DNA of 44,185 bases, taken from positions 1 to 44,185 of the forward strand of contig NZ_QXIR01000040.1 in NCBI RefSeq assembly GCF_003581585.1, read 5' to 3'. Of the stretch, positions 25,018-34,300 are shown piece by piece. Every line of letters begins with the position of its first letter. Position 1 is the stretch's first letter. This DNA is from Bacillus salacetis (GTDB taxonomy: Bacteria > Bacillota > Bacilli > Bacillales > Bacillaceae_B). The position numbers and the translations under genes were made by a program. Below the pieces are notes generated by a model. That model saw only the letters and a program-made list of their open reading frames with translations. It did not search any database and was not told the DNA's origin.

Positions 25018-25470
25018 TTACTCCGAATCCTTTCCTGCAGCTTCAAATAGATGTTCATAGGGTGATGCACTGATGTTCATCTCATCCAGCTTCTTTCTTA
25101 AGAACTTATGATCCCTTTTTGGAGTAGCAATGATATAACCGCGGATAATCAATTCTTGGGAAATCGATGATGCTTTCTCTTTAAGTGCGAGTTCTCCTAT
25201 TTTGCCGGCAATTTTTTGTTTTGCCACGTCCCTGAACAATTCCGGGACAGGTGATACCAATTCATTTAACATTTCTTTCTCGTTCGGTCCCCATAATTGA
25301 TAGGTTTGATTGACATAATACTCTTCCCAATCCAGATCCGACCGTCCATCCTCTTTCGGCATTCTTTTGAGAAACTTTCTGAACATGAAAAATCCGCCGA
25401 TTGCGAATAAAGAAACGAGGATGACTACCCAGAAAAGGATGAAGATTAAAAACCAGCCTTCTAATTGCAC
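25018..25470 (-). CDS. yneK: YneK, DUF2621 membrane-anchored protein
   Basis: The 150-aa protein has an N-terminal membrane helix (about residues 5-29) and a soluble DUF2621 domain starting with DLDWEEYYVNQTYQLWG. It ends near YEHLFEAAGKDSE. The family is of unknown function and restricted to Bacilli. Start is GTG 25470 after GAGGTG. It is convergent with ccdC, as the gene order in B. subtilis suggests. Confidence 0.9.
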   Translation of the reverse strand: MQLEGWFLIFILFWVVILVSLFAIGGFFMFRKFLKRMPKEDGRSDLDWEEYYVNQTYQLWGPNEKEMLNELVSPVPELFRDVAKQKIAGKIGELALKEKASSISQELIIRGYIIATPKRDHKFLRKKLDEMNISASPYEHLFEAAGKDSE

Positions 25471-25747
25471 ACTTGTTCACCTCATAATTCTGTAAAAGCC
25501 AATTATCGTCTTTCATTATAGACAAGGGAAGGAATAGTGACAAGTATCAGTGCAAATTTTCTTTTTTTATTGAATGCTTTGCTGATAAATAGGAGAAGAA
25601 TTTTCACCACTTTAATTCGTTATATGGAATTATCGTAAAAAATCATCAGGAAAATATTTCTTTTTTAAAGAGAAATGGTATACTGATTTTAGGATAATTG
25701 TGCGAAAATTGGGATAAAATAATATGATTGGAACGAAGGGTGACGAA

Positions 25748-27085
25748 ATGGGTCGATATCGGGGTCGTCTTACAGCTTTCATCGTGGTTGCATTGTTTAT
25801 CATCATCTGGGATTATATCTTTTATTATGTGCTGGGCAACCGTCTTATTCTATCGGTGGATATCATATATACCATCTTGATTTTGGGTGCTGCATTCTGG
25901 CTTGGGGGTTATTATGACAGCCACCAAAACAGTATTGAAAAGCTGAAGAAGAGCGAAGAAAAGTACCGCGCTTTATCGGATGAAATGAGCCTCGTACTGG
26001 AACAAATTGATGAAGTCGTTTTTAAGACGGATGAACAAGGACTCTTTCAATTTTTGAATCCTGCCTGGGAGAATTTCTCCGGTTATTCCGTACAAGAAAG
26101 CTTGAATGCCAATGCCCTTCATTTTCTGCCTCTGCAGCAGCGGCATGAGGTACTGCCGACTATCAGGGCTTGCATTAAGGATAAAGTGGACCGAAACAAA
26201 ATAGAAATATCTTATCGGACAAAAGAGGGAGGAAATTACTGGGCTGAACTGCATATGAAATTCAACTATGATGAAACGGGAAAGTTCAAGGGAACCATAG
26301 GTACTATCTCAGATATTACCCATCGAATATATGCAGAAGAAGAATTGATGGAAATGAATGAAAACCTTGCCGTGCAGTCACAAAAGCTTTCAGTCGCAGG
26401 GCAGCTTGCGGCAGGCATCGCCCATGAAGTGAGAAACCCCCTTACAGCTATCAACGGCTTTCTTCAATTAATGAAAACAGACTCCAATTCAAACCACTAC
26501 TATTTGGATATAATATTTACAGAAATAAAGAGAATTGAAATGGTTCTCAGCGAGCTCTTGATGCTGGCAAAACCGCAGGCTGTACACTTAAGGGAAAAGA
26601 ATGTCGTCCACATACTTAAACAGGTGACGGCCCTGCTGCAAACCAATGCCACTTTATTCGATGTCACTATCCACTCACGTTTTTCAAGAGATGAATTGTT
26701 CATTCGGTGTGATGAGAATCAAATTAAGCAAGTATTCATCAATCTGATCAAAAATGCAATTGAGGCGCAGCCAAACGGAGGAAACATTTACATTGATGCA
26801 AGTGAAATGAACGGTCAAATCTTGCTTACATTTGAAGATGAGGGAGAGGGTATGGACAAAAATACCCTTAATAAACTGGGAGAACCTTTTTACACAACGA
26901 AGGAAAAAGGGACCGGATTGGGATTCATGGTTTGTCTGCGGATCTTAAAAGATCACCGGGGAACCATCACTGCCCAAAGCGAAAAAGGGAAAGGGACAAC
27001 TTTTGAAATCATTCTGCCCTCTGCGCTTCCCAAAAAGTCAAAAAGGGCCAAAGAGGCTGCCAAAGGAGCTGCTGAGAAGCTGTAA
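25748..27085 (+). CDS. PAS-domain sensor histidine kinase (sporulation-kinase-like)
   Basis: The 445-aa protein has two membrane helices (about residues 10-30 and 33-55), one PAS domain (about 70-195), a HisKA domain and a HATPase domain. The H-box AAGIAHEVRNPLTAINGF puts the phosphorylated His near residue 226. The N-box is FINLIKNAIEAQPNG and the G-boxes are DEGEGMD and KGTGLGF. The H-box closely resembles KinA-KinE-type kinases feeding the Spo0 phosphorelay. No response regulator is adjacent, as usual for that group. I prefer ATG 25748 after GAAGGGTGA; ATG 25724 has no SD. Substrate assignment to Spo0F is inference. Confidence 0.88.
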   Translation: MGRYRGRLTAFIVVALFIIIWDYIFYYVLGNRLILSVDIIYTILILGAAFWLGGYYDSHQNSIEKLKKSEEKYRALSDEMSLVLEQIDEVVFKTDEQGLFQFLNPAWENFSGYSVQESLNANALHFLPLQQRHEVLPTIRACIKDKVDRNKIEISYRTKEGGNYWAELHMKFNYDETGKFKGTIGTISDITHRIYAEEELMEMNENLAVQSQKLSVAGQLAAGIAHEVRNPLTAINGFLQLMKTDSNSNHYYLDIIFTEIKRIEMVLSELLMLAKPQAVHLREKNVVHILKQVTALLQTNATLFDVTIHSRFSRDELFIRCDENQIKQVFINLIKNAIEAQPNGGNIYIDASEMNGQILLTFEDEGEGMDKNTLNKLGEPFYTTKEKGTGLGFMVCLRILKDHRGTITAQSEKGKGTTFEIILPSALPKKSKRAKEAAKGAAEKL

Positions 27086-27105
27086 AGAGATTTACAGCTT
27101 TTTTG
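27077..27105 (+). terminator. Terminator of the kinase gene
   Basis: AAGCTGTAAA/TTTACAGCTT with TTTT after. The stem includes the stop codon. Confidence 0.85.
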
Positions 27106-27145
27106 TGTTGGAAAAAATGCCCTTAGTTACTTAGCAGCCATCAAA

Positions 27146-27170
27146 GTTTAATAAAGAAAAAAACGGGAAA
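27146..27170 (+). promoter_or_regulatory. SigB-type promoter of the YtxH-like gene
   Basis: Perfect GTTTAA (27146-27151), 13-nt spacer, GGGAAA (27165-27170; consensus GGGTAT). The start codon follows 46 nt later. Confidence 0.65.
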
Positions 27171-27216
27171 TAAAAAAATAAGTCAATAATAAAAATTTGT
27201 AGGAGGATGAATATTT

Positions 27217-27780
27217 ATGACACAAACGGTTTCTTATAACAATTCCGGTGTATCCACAAATCAAGAAGAAAAGAATGGGAAGCTCGTTAAAGGAATGGTT
27301 CTTGGAGCAGTAGTCGGAGGAGCGATTGCCATGCTCGATTCCACAACGAGACAAAAGGTGGTTTCCAATACGAAAAATGTAAAAGACTCAACAATGGATA
27401 TGGTAGGACAGGTCAAGGAAGATCCATCAGGAGTCAAACATGATCTTCAAGATCGCTTAAAATCTGCATCATCTGTATTGAAAGAAGCCATTCATGATGC
27501 GCAAAATCTTTATGAGAAGGTAAATGAAGATATCATGGGCCAGGTTAATCAGGTCAAAGACGAATCTACAGATATCCTTTCAACTGCCAAAGAAGCAACT
27601 TCCGACCTTAAAGATATCGGCGGAAAAGTGAAGGAAGCCGGTGAAGAGGTGATGGATGAAAATCACGACCAGTCACGCGGAGGCACCACAACTGGTTCGG
27701 TTAACTCCGCCAATTATAACAGCACCAGCTCCACCACAAATAATAATCCAAATACCAAGATTCCTGGCGAGCTTGGATAA
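27217..27780 (+). CDS. YtxH-like general stress protein
   Basis: The 187-aa protein has a short hydrophobic glycine-zipper segment, KGMVLGAVVGGAIAML (about residues 25-40). A long amphipathic, charged helical region follows (about 45-145) and resembles YtxH/LEA-type proteins. It ends in an Asn/Ser/Thr-rich tail. B. subtilis YtxH is a stress protein. ATG follows TAGGAGG. The SigB-like promoter supports stress induction. Molecular function is unknown. Confidence 0.8.
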   Translation: MTQTVSYNNSGVSTNQEEKNGKLVKGMVLGAVVGGAIAMLDSTTRQKVVSNTKNVKDSTMDMVGQVKEDPSGVKHDLQDRLKSASSVLKEAIHDAQNLYEKVNEDIMGQVNQVKDESTDILSTAKEATSDLKDIGGKVKEAGEEVMDENHDQSRGGTTTGSVNSANYNSTSSTTNNNPNTKIPGELG

Positions 27781-27807
27781 AAAACCGGTTTTGACCGGTT
27801 TTTTATT
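27779..27807 (+). terminator. Terminator of the YtxH-like gene
   Basis: AAAAACCGGT TTTG ACCGGTTTTTT. Confidence 0.85.
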
Positions 27808-27966
27808 TTGGAGAAAAATCCTTCTTTTCAAAAATCACTCACCTTGCGCCTCTTTATATCAGGGCAGTTGTATAATGAGTGACAAAAGGATTGATAATAT
27901 GCGAAAATCTAGTGGGATGATATTAATAAGGACTTGAAATCGAAGCGCAAGAGAGGTGGAAGAAAA

Positions 27967-28059
27967 ATGGGACTAATAGCAGATCTAGGCGGTGTCATCT
28001 TCGGCCTCGTGCTGTTATATGCTGCATATAGGATGTACAAAAAAGGGAAAGAACAATAA
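27967..28059 (+). CDS. Small membrane protein, 30 aa
   Basis: ATG 27967 follows GAGAGGTGG and encodes one hydrophobic helix (IADLGGVIFGLVLLYAAYRMY) ending in a basic KKGKEQ tail. A TATAAT lies near 27872 and a terminator follows immediately. The clear SD, hydrophobic profile and terminator make it a likely gene, though too short for routine calling. Function is unknown. Confidence 0.65.
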   Translation: MGLIADLGGVIFGLVLLYAAYRMYKKGKEQ

Positions 28060-28062
28060 ACA

Positions 28063-28100
28063 AAAAATCCTTAACGCTTTTGGCATTAAGGATTTTTTTA
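28063..28100. terminator. Bidirectional terminator between the 30-aa gene and tRNA-Sec
   Basis: AAAAAATCCTTAA/TTAAGGATTTTTT hairpin. It serves the 30-aa gene on the plus strand and the tRNA on the minus strand. Confidence 0.85.
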
Positions 28101-28126
28101 TGTGTAATTCATTTTAATTGAAGTTT

Positions 28127-28223
28127 TGGCGGGACTGCCTGGGAATCGAACCCAGCGGAGACGGCACGCGCCTCCCAAGCGGTTTTGAAGACCGAGGCAT
28201 GCACCAGCAACACAATCAGCCCC
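28127..28223 (-). tRNA. selC: tRNA-Sec (selenocysteine), anticodon TCA
   Basis: The 97-nt tRNA has an encoded CCA end (28129-28127), anticodon TCA (28188-28186) in the loop CTTCAAA, T-arm CTGGG..TTCGATT..CCCAG and a long variable arm. Length, UCA anticodon and long variable arm are diagnostic of tRNA-Sec, which is charged with Ser, converted to Sec by SelA and delivered by SelB. Irregularities: the 8-bp acceptor ends in an A-G mismatch and includes a G-U; the D-stem pairs only with a bulge and wobbles; the anticodon stem has a T-C closing mismatch. A SigA promoter and a terminator flank it. The selB gene lies 10 kb away. Confidence 0.82.
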
Positions 28224-28241
28224 ATATAATGAACATGCTTT

Positions 28242-28269
28242 ATTATGGAGCAGATTCAGTTTTTTTTCA
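28242..28269 (-). promoter_or_regulatory. Candidate SigA promoter of tRNA-Sec
   Basis: On the minus strand, TTGAAA (28269-28264), 16-nt spacer, CATAAT (28247-28242). Transcription would start about 10 nt before the tRNA. Confidence 0.55.
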
Positions 28270-28480
28270 AGTAACGTGATTCAGGTCAATTTATTCAGAA
28301 AAAAGGTAATTTTTCCAAGATTTAAACTTTAGAGAAATGGAGGAATATTCCTTTACCTTTCCCAAGGAAGCATGGTACGATACATATCGGCTAAAAGATG
28401 GAAAGCTCCCTGAAAAAGGGAGTCATATAAATTTTGCCAATATTCTACTCAACAAGGGAATTTCAGAAAGGATGGAGAAC

Positions 28481-29011
28481 ATGAAAAAATTATGGTGGTT
28501 AGGATTGGCTATATTGTTAGCGGTTGCAGGCTGCTCTGATAACGGTGGTAATGACAATGCAGGCAATAATGCAGCAAATGATGCAGAGGGTACAGAAGAT
28601 GCTGAGGAAACAGCTGATGCTTCCGGAGCTATGATGGACTTCTACTTGAATATGACAAGCACTTTAAATGGAATTGATAATGAATTGAATGATTACGAAG
28701 CGGCATTGGGCGGGGAAGAAGCTCCAAGCGCAGAGATGAAAACGGCAGCTGCTGAATCTGCTGCAGCTTCAAGCGAAGCAGTAAAAGGCCTTGAAGTTTC
28801 AGGAGATCTTTCAAAATATGAAGAAGAACTTGAAACATTCAAGACAACTTTAGCAGAGGCTTATGATATGAAGGCTGCTGAACTTGAAAAAGAGGAAGTC
28901 AACTTCGATGCTGCAAATGAAAAGTTTGCAGAAGCTGAAGAGCAGATCGCCAGCCTTCTTGAAGAAGCAGGACTTGTGAAATCAAGCCTTACAAATGATA
29001 TCAACGGTTAA
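28481..29011 (+). CDS. Putative lipoprotein of unknown function
   Basis: The 176-aa protein has a lipoprotein signal (MKKLWWLGLAILLAVAGC; lipobox AVAGC). A low-complexity Asn/Asp/Glu/Ala linker (about residues 18-50) follows, then a mostly helical, Glu/Ala-rich domain (about 55-165). No catalytic motif is visible; it is probably anchored outside the membrane as a helical bundle. ATG 28481 follows AAAGGATGGAG; upstream in-frame codons are not family-like. A hairpin AGCTCCCT/AGGGAGT lies at 28405-28423 in the leader. Confidence 0.78.
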   Translation: MKKLWWLGLAILLAVAGCSDNGGNDNAGNNAANDAEGTEDAEETADASGAMMDFYLNMTSTLNGIDNELNDYEAALGGEEAPSAEMKTAAAESAAASSEAVKGLEVSGDLSKYEEELETFKTTLAEAYDMKAAELEKEEVNFDAANEKFAEAEEQIASLLEEAGLVKSSLTNDING

Positions 29012-29025
29012 TAGAATACACTGGA

Positions 29026-29062
29026 AAAGGATTGTCCCAATGCGGGACAGTCCTTTTTTTTG
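29026..29062 (+). terminator. Terminator of the lipoprotein gene
   Basis: AAAGGATTGTCCC/GGGACAGTCC followed by eight Ts. Confidence 0.88.
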
Positions 29063-29312
29063 CGTTAAATTCCTCAGGTGAATATGGGATTTGTGCAGAA
29101 GTCTGCAATGCTGGCAGAATTGTATGCGATAGAAAACCCGGCTTGGACCATATTGCAGTTGAGACTCTCTTCCCTGCATAATGCGCACATTGGCAGGCGT
29201 AATTTTGTGTGAATACTGATAAAGCTGAGGCAGCACCTCTGAAAAAACAATTATAGCTGGTGTCCATTTCCGCTTCTTTTCCCTATATAAAAGGTGAAAG
29301 GAGGTGAGGGAG
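29063..29312. other. Intergenic region before the DUF1659 gene
   Basis: A 42-aa frame (29085-29213, starting MGFVQKSAML) has a weak SD (AGGTG) and reads rather protein-like, but I cannot assign it; it may be a gene remnant. A CCCTATATAAAAGG stretch at 29280-29293 just before the DUF1659 SD could hold promoter elements. Confidence 0.35.
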
Positions 29313-29531
29313 ATGGCAACAGCCGATTTGAAGAGCATCAAGCTTAGAATGGTGTTTGATGAAGGGGTGGACCAGGAAGGGAGACCGAAGTACTCCAACA
29401 AGACATACAGCAATATCAATAATGCTTCGACACCGGACGAAATTCTTCAGGCGGGAGAAGCATTGGCAGGTCTCAGTGCAAAACCGCTTGTCCTATTGGA
29501 GAGGAATGACAGTTATGACATCAACGCTTAA
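29313..29531 (+). CDS. DUF1659 family protein
   Basis: The 72-aa protein matches DUF1659: a KLRMVFDEGVDQEGRPKYSNKTY strand pair, then the NINNASTPDEILQAGEALAGL helix and a short LVLLERNDSY strand. Function is unknown. ATG 29313 follows AAAGGAGGTGA. It is the first of three genes (DUF1659, DUF2922, YvrJ) that commonly occur together in Bacillus. Confidence 0.9.
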   Translation: MATADLKSIKLRMVFDEGVDQEGRPKYSNKTYSNINNASTPDEILQAGEALAGLSAKPLVLLERNDSYDINA

Positions 29532-29568
29532 TTGAACAGAATACCGCAGAGAAAGGAGGTGAAAAGGA

Positions 29569-29784
29569 ATGGCTAAAACATTGGAACTGCAATTTACCAC
29601 AGAACTCGGAAAAATGGCCCGTCTTTCGGTTGAGGAGCCAATTGAACCGGTAGATCCAGCGAAAGTCAAACAGGTAATGGATACTATCATTGCCACAAAT
29701 GTCTTCCTAAGCAACAGCGGATCGTTGGTTGCTGTCGAGGGAGCCAGGGTAATCGAGCGCAATATCACTGATTACGAAGTGTAA
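29569..29784 (+). CDS. DUF2922 family protein
   Basis: The 71-aa protein is of DUF2922 type: KTLELQFTTELGKMARLSVE, then VDPAKVKQVMDTIIATNVF, then GSLVAVEGARVIERNITDYEV. It has the same length and strand-helix-strand plan as DUF1659, so the two may be paralogous partners. Function is unknown. ATG follows AAAGGAGGTG. It lies 37 nt after the DUF1659 gene. Confidence 0.9.
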   Translation: MAKTLELQFTTELGKMARLSVEEPIEPVDPAKVKQVMDTIIATNVFLSNSGSLVAVEGARVIERNITDYEV

Positions 29785-29849
29785 CCTCAATAAAGGTGCC
29801 CTGCCGGCGTCAGTCAATGGGCGCCTTCTCGTAGAAGGAGGTGATAGTA

Positions 29850-29990
29850 ATGGATCAATTGATTCCCTTCATCTCGGAAGTCGGTTTCCCAATTGTAGTG
29901 ACAATGTATCTGCTTTATAGGATCGAAACGAAGCTTGAAGCGGTGATTGCTTCAATCCGGATGCTGCCTCAAGAGATGAAGAATCAATAA
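29850..29990 (+). CDS. YvrJ family small membrane protein, 46 aa
   Basis: The ORF encodes one hydrophobic helix (LIPFISEVGFPIVVTMYLLY) and a charged helix RIETKLEAVIASIRMLPQEM, the YvrJ family plan. SD AAGGAGGTGATAG before ATG 29850. It closes the DUF1659-DUF2922-YvrJ unit. A hairpin AAGGTGCCC/GGGCGCCTT (about 29796-29825) lies between it and the DUF2922 gene. Role is unknown; a membrane anchor or holin-like role is speculation. Confidence 0.85.
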   Translation: MDQLIPFISEVGFPIVVTMYLLYRIETKLEAVIASIRMLPQEMKNQ

Positions 29991-29997
29991 TGCAACG

Positions 29998-30040
29998 GTG
30001 TTTAACCTGGTTTATGAAGGCCGGGTTGAACACTTTTTTT
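29998..30040 (+). terminator. Terminator after the YvrJ gene
   Basis: GTGTTTAACC/GGGTTGAACAC stem with TTTTTTT after. Confidence 0.8.
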
Positions 30041-30130
30041 CGACATGGATAGGCAAGTGATGCTGACTGAATAGACCTTCCGTTAATTGATGCCAGCTGC
30101 AAGAACAGTAACAATCCAAGGGAAATCTTT

Positions 30131-30159
30131 GATATAATATTTAGTAGAATACGTGTTCG
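30131..30159 (+). promoter_or_regulatory. sbcD promoter (extended -10) with LexA-like box
   Basis: TGATATAAT (30130-30138) is an extended -10. AGAATACGTGTTCG (30146-30159) matches 12 of 14 positions of the Bacillus LexA box and would cover the start point. sbcDC is reported in the B. subtilis LexA regulon, which supports the call. Confidence 0.6.
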
Positions 30160-30172
30160 AGAGGTGAAAAAA

Positions 30173-31318
30173 ATGAAATTTATACATACAGCCGACTGGC
30201 ACCTTGGAAAGCTTGTCCATGGCATTTATATGACGGAGCAGCAGCGGGAAGTCCTCCTTCAATTTGTGAATCTGGTAGAAGAGGAGAAACCGGATGCAGT
30301 TGTCATTGCTGGAGATCTTTATGACCGGTCTGTTCCCCCAACCGAAGCAGTCGAATTATTAGATGAGATTCTTTACAAAATCAATGTTGAACTAAAAACG
30401 CCGGTGGTGGCCATTTCAGGCAACCACGACAGTGCAGAAAGACTTTCCTTTGGTACATCCTGGTATCGCCAGAGCCGTTTGTTCATTAAAGGAAAGCTGA
30501 CAAATGACTTTACACCGGTGCATATTGAAGGAGTCAATTTCCATCTGATTCCTTATGCTGAACCAGGTATAGTGAGGCAGCTTTTGCAGGATGATTCGGT
30601 TCATTCCCATCATGATGCCATGAAGGCACTTATCGGTGAAGTAGAAAAGCACATGGATTCTTCTGAACCGCATGTTTTTGTCGGGCATGCTTTTGTGCTG
30701 GGAGGGAAAACTTCAGATTCAGAACGGACCTTATCAGTAGGGGGATCTGGCTGTGTCGGATCGGAACTGTTCGATCCCTTCCATTATACAGCCCTCGGAC
30801 ATCTGCATAGTCCCGATGCGATTAAGCATGATAAAGTCAAGTATTCTGGTTCACTATTAAAATATTCTTTTTCAGAAGCCAGGCAGCGCAAGGCGGTTTC
30901 CATTGTGGAAATCGATTCAAATGGCAGTATTTCAGTGGAAGAAAGGAGTCTCACTCCTAAACAGGATATGCGGGAGATAGAAGGTCATCTGGAAGAGTTA
31001 TTAGATCCGGGTTTCTTTCAAGCGCAGAAAACCGATGATTTCCTGAAAGTTATCCTCCGGGATCAAGGTGCGTTGATCGATCCAATCAATAAATTGCGGC
31101 AGGTCTACCCCAATGTTCTCCATCTCGAGAGAAAAATGGAACAGCAAGACTTAAGGATGAGAGAGGATTATACAACGGCAAGGGATGAAAAGAAATCGGA
31201 ACTGGAACTTTTTGAACAGTTCTATAACGACATGACCACTTCTGATTTTACAGAAGAAAAAAGGCAGATCATGGTCAGTGTGATAGAGAAAGCCAAGAGG
31301 GAGGATGGAAAAAAATGA
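30173..31318 (+). CDS. sbcD: SbcD, exonuclease subunit (Mre11-type)
   Basis: The 381-aa protein is a metallophosphoesterase nuclease acting with SbcC on hairpins and protein-blocked DNA ends. Motifs in order: HTADWHLGK (about 5-13), VVIAGDLYDR (about 44-53), ISGNHDSAERL, GHAFVLGG, GHLHSPD. The C-terminal region is the SbcD cap. ATG 30173 is preferred over GTG 30164; SD GAGAGGTG. It overlaps sbcC by ATGA. Confidence 0.95.
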   Translation: MKFIHTADWHLGKLVHGIYMTEQQREVLLQFVNLVEEEKPDAVVIAGDLYDRSVPPTEAVELLDEILYKINVELKTPVVAISGNHDSAERLSFGTSWYRQSRLFIKGKLTNDFTPVHIEGVNFHLIPYAEPGIVRQLLQDDSVHSHHDAMKALIGEVEKHMDSSEPHVFVGHAFVLGGKTSDSERTLSVGGSGCVGSELFDPFHYTALGHLHSPDAIKHDKVKYSGSLLKYSFSEARQRKAVSIVEIDSNGSISVEERSLTPKQDMREIEGHLEELLDPGFFQAQKTDDFLKVILRDQGALIDPINKLRQVYPNVLHLERKMEQQDLRMREDYTTARDEKKSELELFEQFYNDMTTSDFTEEKRQIMVSVIEKAKREDGKK

Positions 31319-34300
31319 AACCAATGAAGCTAACAATGCAGGCGTTCGGGCCATATCCTTCTGCTGAAACAATTGACTTTCAGCTTCTTGGGAACCGCAC
31401 AATGTTTGTGATATCAGGCAAAACAGGTGCGGGTAAGACGACCATTTTTGACGGCATTTCCTTTGCTATTTATGGCAAGGCATCCGGAGAAGACAGGAAC
31501 GGGAATGATCTCCGCAGCCAATTTGCAAGTGATGATGACCTAACGGAAGTTTCCTTGACCTTCTCACTTCGAGGAAAGACCTATCATATTGTCCGGTCTC
31601 CCCAGCAGGAAAAGAAAAAAGCGCGCGGTGACGGTTTTACGACAGTCACAGCCAAGGCTGAGTTCTATGCAATCGACGAGGATGGAGAAAAGCAGCTTTT
31701 GGCTGCAAATGTGCGTGATGTCGATGAAAAGATCAAGGAAATCATCCAGCTGGATGCCAACCAGTTCAGACAGATCCTGATGATCCCGCAAGGAGAATTC
31801 AGGAAGCTGTTAATTTCGGACAGTAAAGATAAGGAAGCGATTCTGCAAAGGCTTTTTCATACGGAATTTTACAAGACTGTACAGGATAAGTTGAAAGAAG
31901 AAAGCGATCTGTTAAAACGTGATGTGGAAAAATCCGTGGAGGAGCGAACGAGGAGACTCCTGGGTATTCATCCTGAAGAAAATGATGGCTTGAGGGCACT
32001 GCTGCTTGAGGACCCATTAAAGGATCAGATAATTCTGGAGGAACTGGAAAAACATATTCAATTGATGAAGGAAAAGCTGGCTGACCTGAACAAGGCTTTT
32101 GATGAAAAGCAGAAAGAAAGGGACCAGCTTCAGAAGGAGATTGTCCAGGCTCAAAAGCTTTCAGAACAATTTGAGAAAAGAAGGGCTCTCCAGGAGGAAA
32201 GGCGGAAACTTGAAAGCAAGCAGGAGGAAATCAATCGTCTGAAAATGGAAATCAAGAGAGCCTATCAGGCGGACAAGCTGGTCAAACAAGATGAATATTG
32301 CCATAGATTGAACCGGGAATTGAAAGCTGTGGAATATGAACTGGAGAGACTGCATTCTAAACAGAAGGATCTTACTGAACAGCTGGATGCTGCCACAGGG
32401 AATTGGAAAAAAGAACAGCAAAAAGAATCAGAAAGGAATATTGCTGTTAAAAAGGTGAATAACCTTGAAAATCTGAAGGAAGATGTCTTCTCGATGGGAC
32501 AGCTTGAAGATGAGATTAAGAAACTGGAAAACCAGCGGCAGCAATTAGTAAAAGAGATAAGCAGGACATCCGAAGAGTTGAATAGGAAAAGAACTCTTCT
32601 GGAAAAGGATGTAAAAAGAAAAGCTGATTTGGATAATGTACGGCTTATGTCGTTTGAGAAAGAGAAAGCGGTCACTCAAATGCAGGCTGAAGAGAAGCTT
32701 CTGAATCAAGTGCAAAGGTTGATGAATGAAAGTGAAAGCATGAATGCCGCAGCGGCAAAACAAAATGAACAGCATCATGCGGCATCACGGGAACTTGATG
32801 ATGCACGTTCCACGCTGATATTCCTGGAGGAAAAATGGAATAAAGCACAAGCTGGAATACTGGCATCTCAGCTGGCCCAAGGGGAAAACTGCCCTGTATG
32901 CGGTTCAGAACATCATCCAAACCTTGCTCATTTACAAGAAGACCTTCCGGATGACTCGGACATCAAAGCAGCAAAATTAAAGGTGATGGAAAAGGAAAAA
33001 CTTTTGAATGAAAAAAGCAAGTCTTTCTATGAAGCCGAAGCAAAATTTGCAGCTATCATGTCACAGAAACAGGCAGCTATTGATGAAGTGAGGAAACTCC
33101 AAGAAGGTTTTGAAGAAACAGCTCTCGACGCGGAACTGAATTCCATAAGAAACAAGCTGAGCGGTGAAAAACTTCTACTTGATGATTTCAGGCAGCGATT
33201 GGCCGGTCTGGACCCTTTGTTGAAGGAAATGGAAGAAAGCAGGAATGCCGCTGCAGCGTTGGAAACCCAATTGGAAAGGCGTAAGACTGAAGAAGCCTCC
33301 CTCTCTGAAGCTTATTATGCAAAAAAGGGAGCGTTAGACAGCAGACAGTCAGCTATCCCGGAAGAAATCCGGTCAAGGGATACTTACACTGCTGCTCTGA
33401 ATAGCGCACAGAAAGAGCTTGAAAGGTTAAAAATATCCTATCAAAAAGCTCAGGAAACATATAACCAGCTGGTTAAAGAAGTATCTGTCAACGAAGCTCA
33501 GGTGAAAGATAAAGAACAAACTGTATCAAGAGTAATGAAGGAAATGAAAGAAGAGCGGAAGAAATTCCTGCAAATCCTTGATGAGCAAGGTTTTGAAAAT
33601 TATAAAGAATTCCAGGAAGCAAAGAGAACAGAAGCTGAAATCGATTCTATGGAAAAGATCGTCAGCCGCTTTGGTGAAGAAGTCCGCTCTGTCCATGACA
33701 GGCTTGGTGAACTGGAGCAATCCCTGAATGATCTAGAAGAGCCGCGGCTGGAAGCACTTCAGCAAGCTTTTACAGAAATGGACGAAGAGCTGAAGGAATT
33801 GAATGATCAATGTAATTCAATGAAGATGAGAAAGATTGAAAATGAATCCATTCTTTCCTCTGTCCGAACACTGAATGATCAGATGAAAGACCTTGAAGAA
33901 AGGTACAGTGTCGCAGGTCACCTCGCGGAAATGGCAAGGGGACAAAATGCCCACCGCCTTACCTTTGAACGGTATGTGCTGGCTTCCTTCCTGGAGGATA
34001 TCCTGCTTGTTGCAAACGACAGGCTTATGAAGATGACGTCGGGAAGATACCGGCTGATCAGGAAAAAGGACCGGAGTAAAGGGAATGTACAGAGCGGCCT
34101 GGAACTTCTCGTTTTCGATCAGTACACAGGCCAGGACCGGCATGTGAAGACGCTCTCCGGCGGGGAAAGCTTCAAAGCGGCTTTATCATTGGCATTGGGT
34201 CTGGCGGATGTAGTCCAGCAATATGCTGGAGGCGTTTCACTTGAAACAATGTTTATTGACGAAGGTTTTGGAACTCTCGATCCTGAATCACTTGACCATG

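Noticed and set aside
29085..29213. 42-aa ORF upstream of the DUF1659 gene
   Set aside because: It reads somewhat protein-like, but the SD is weak and no family is recognised; kept only as part of the intergenic description.
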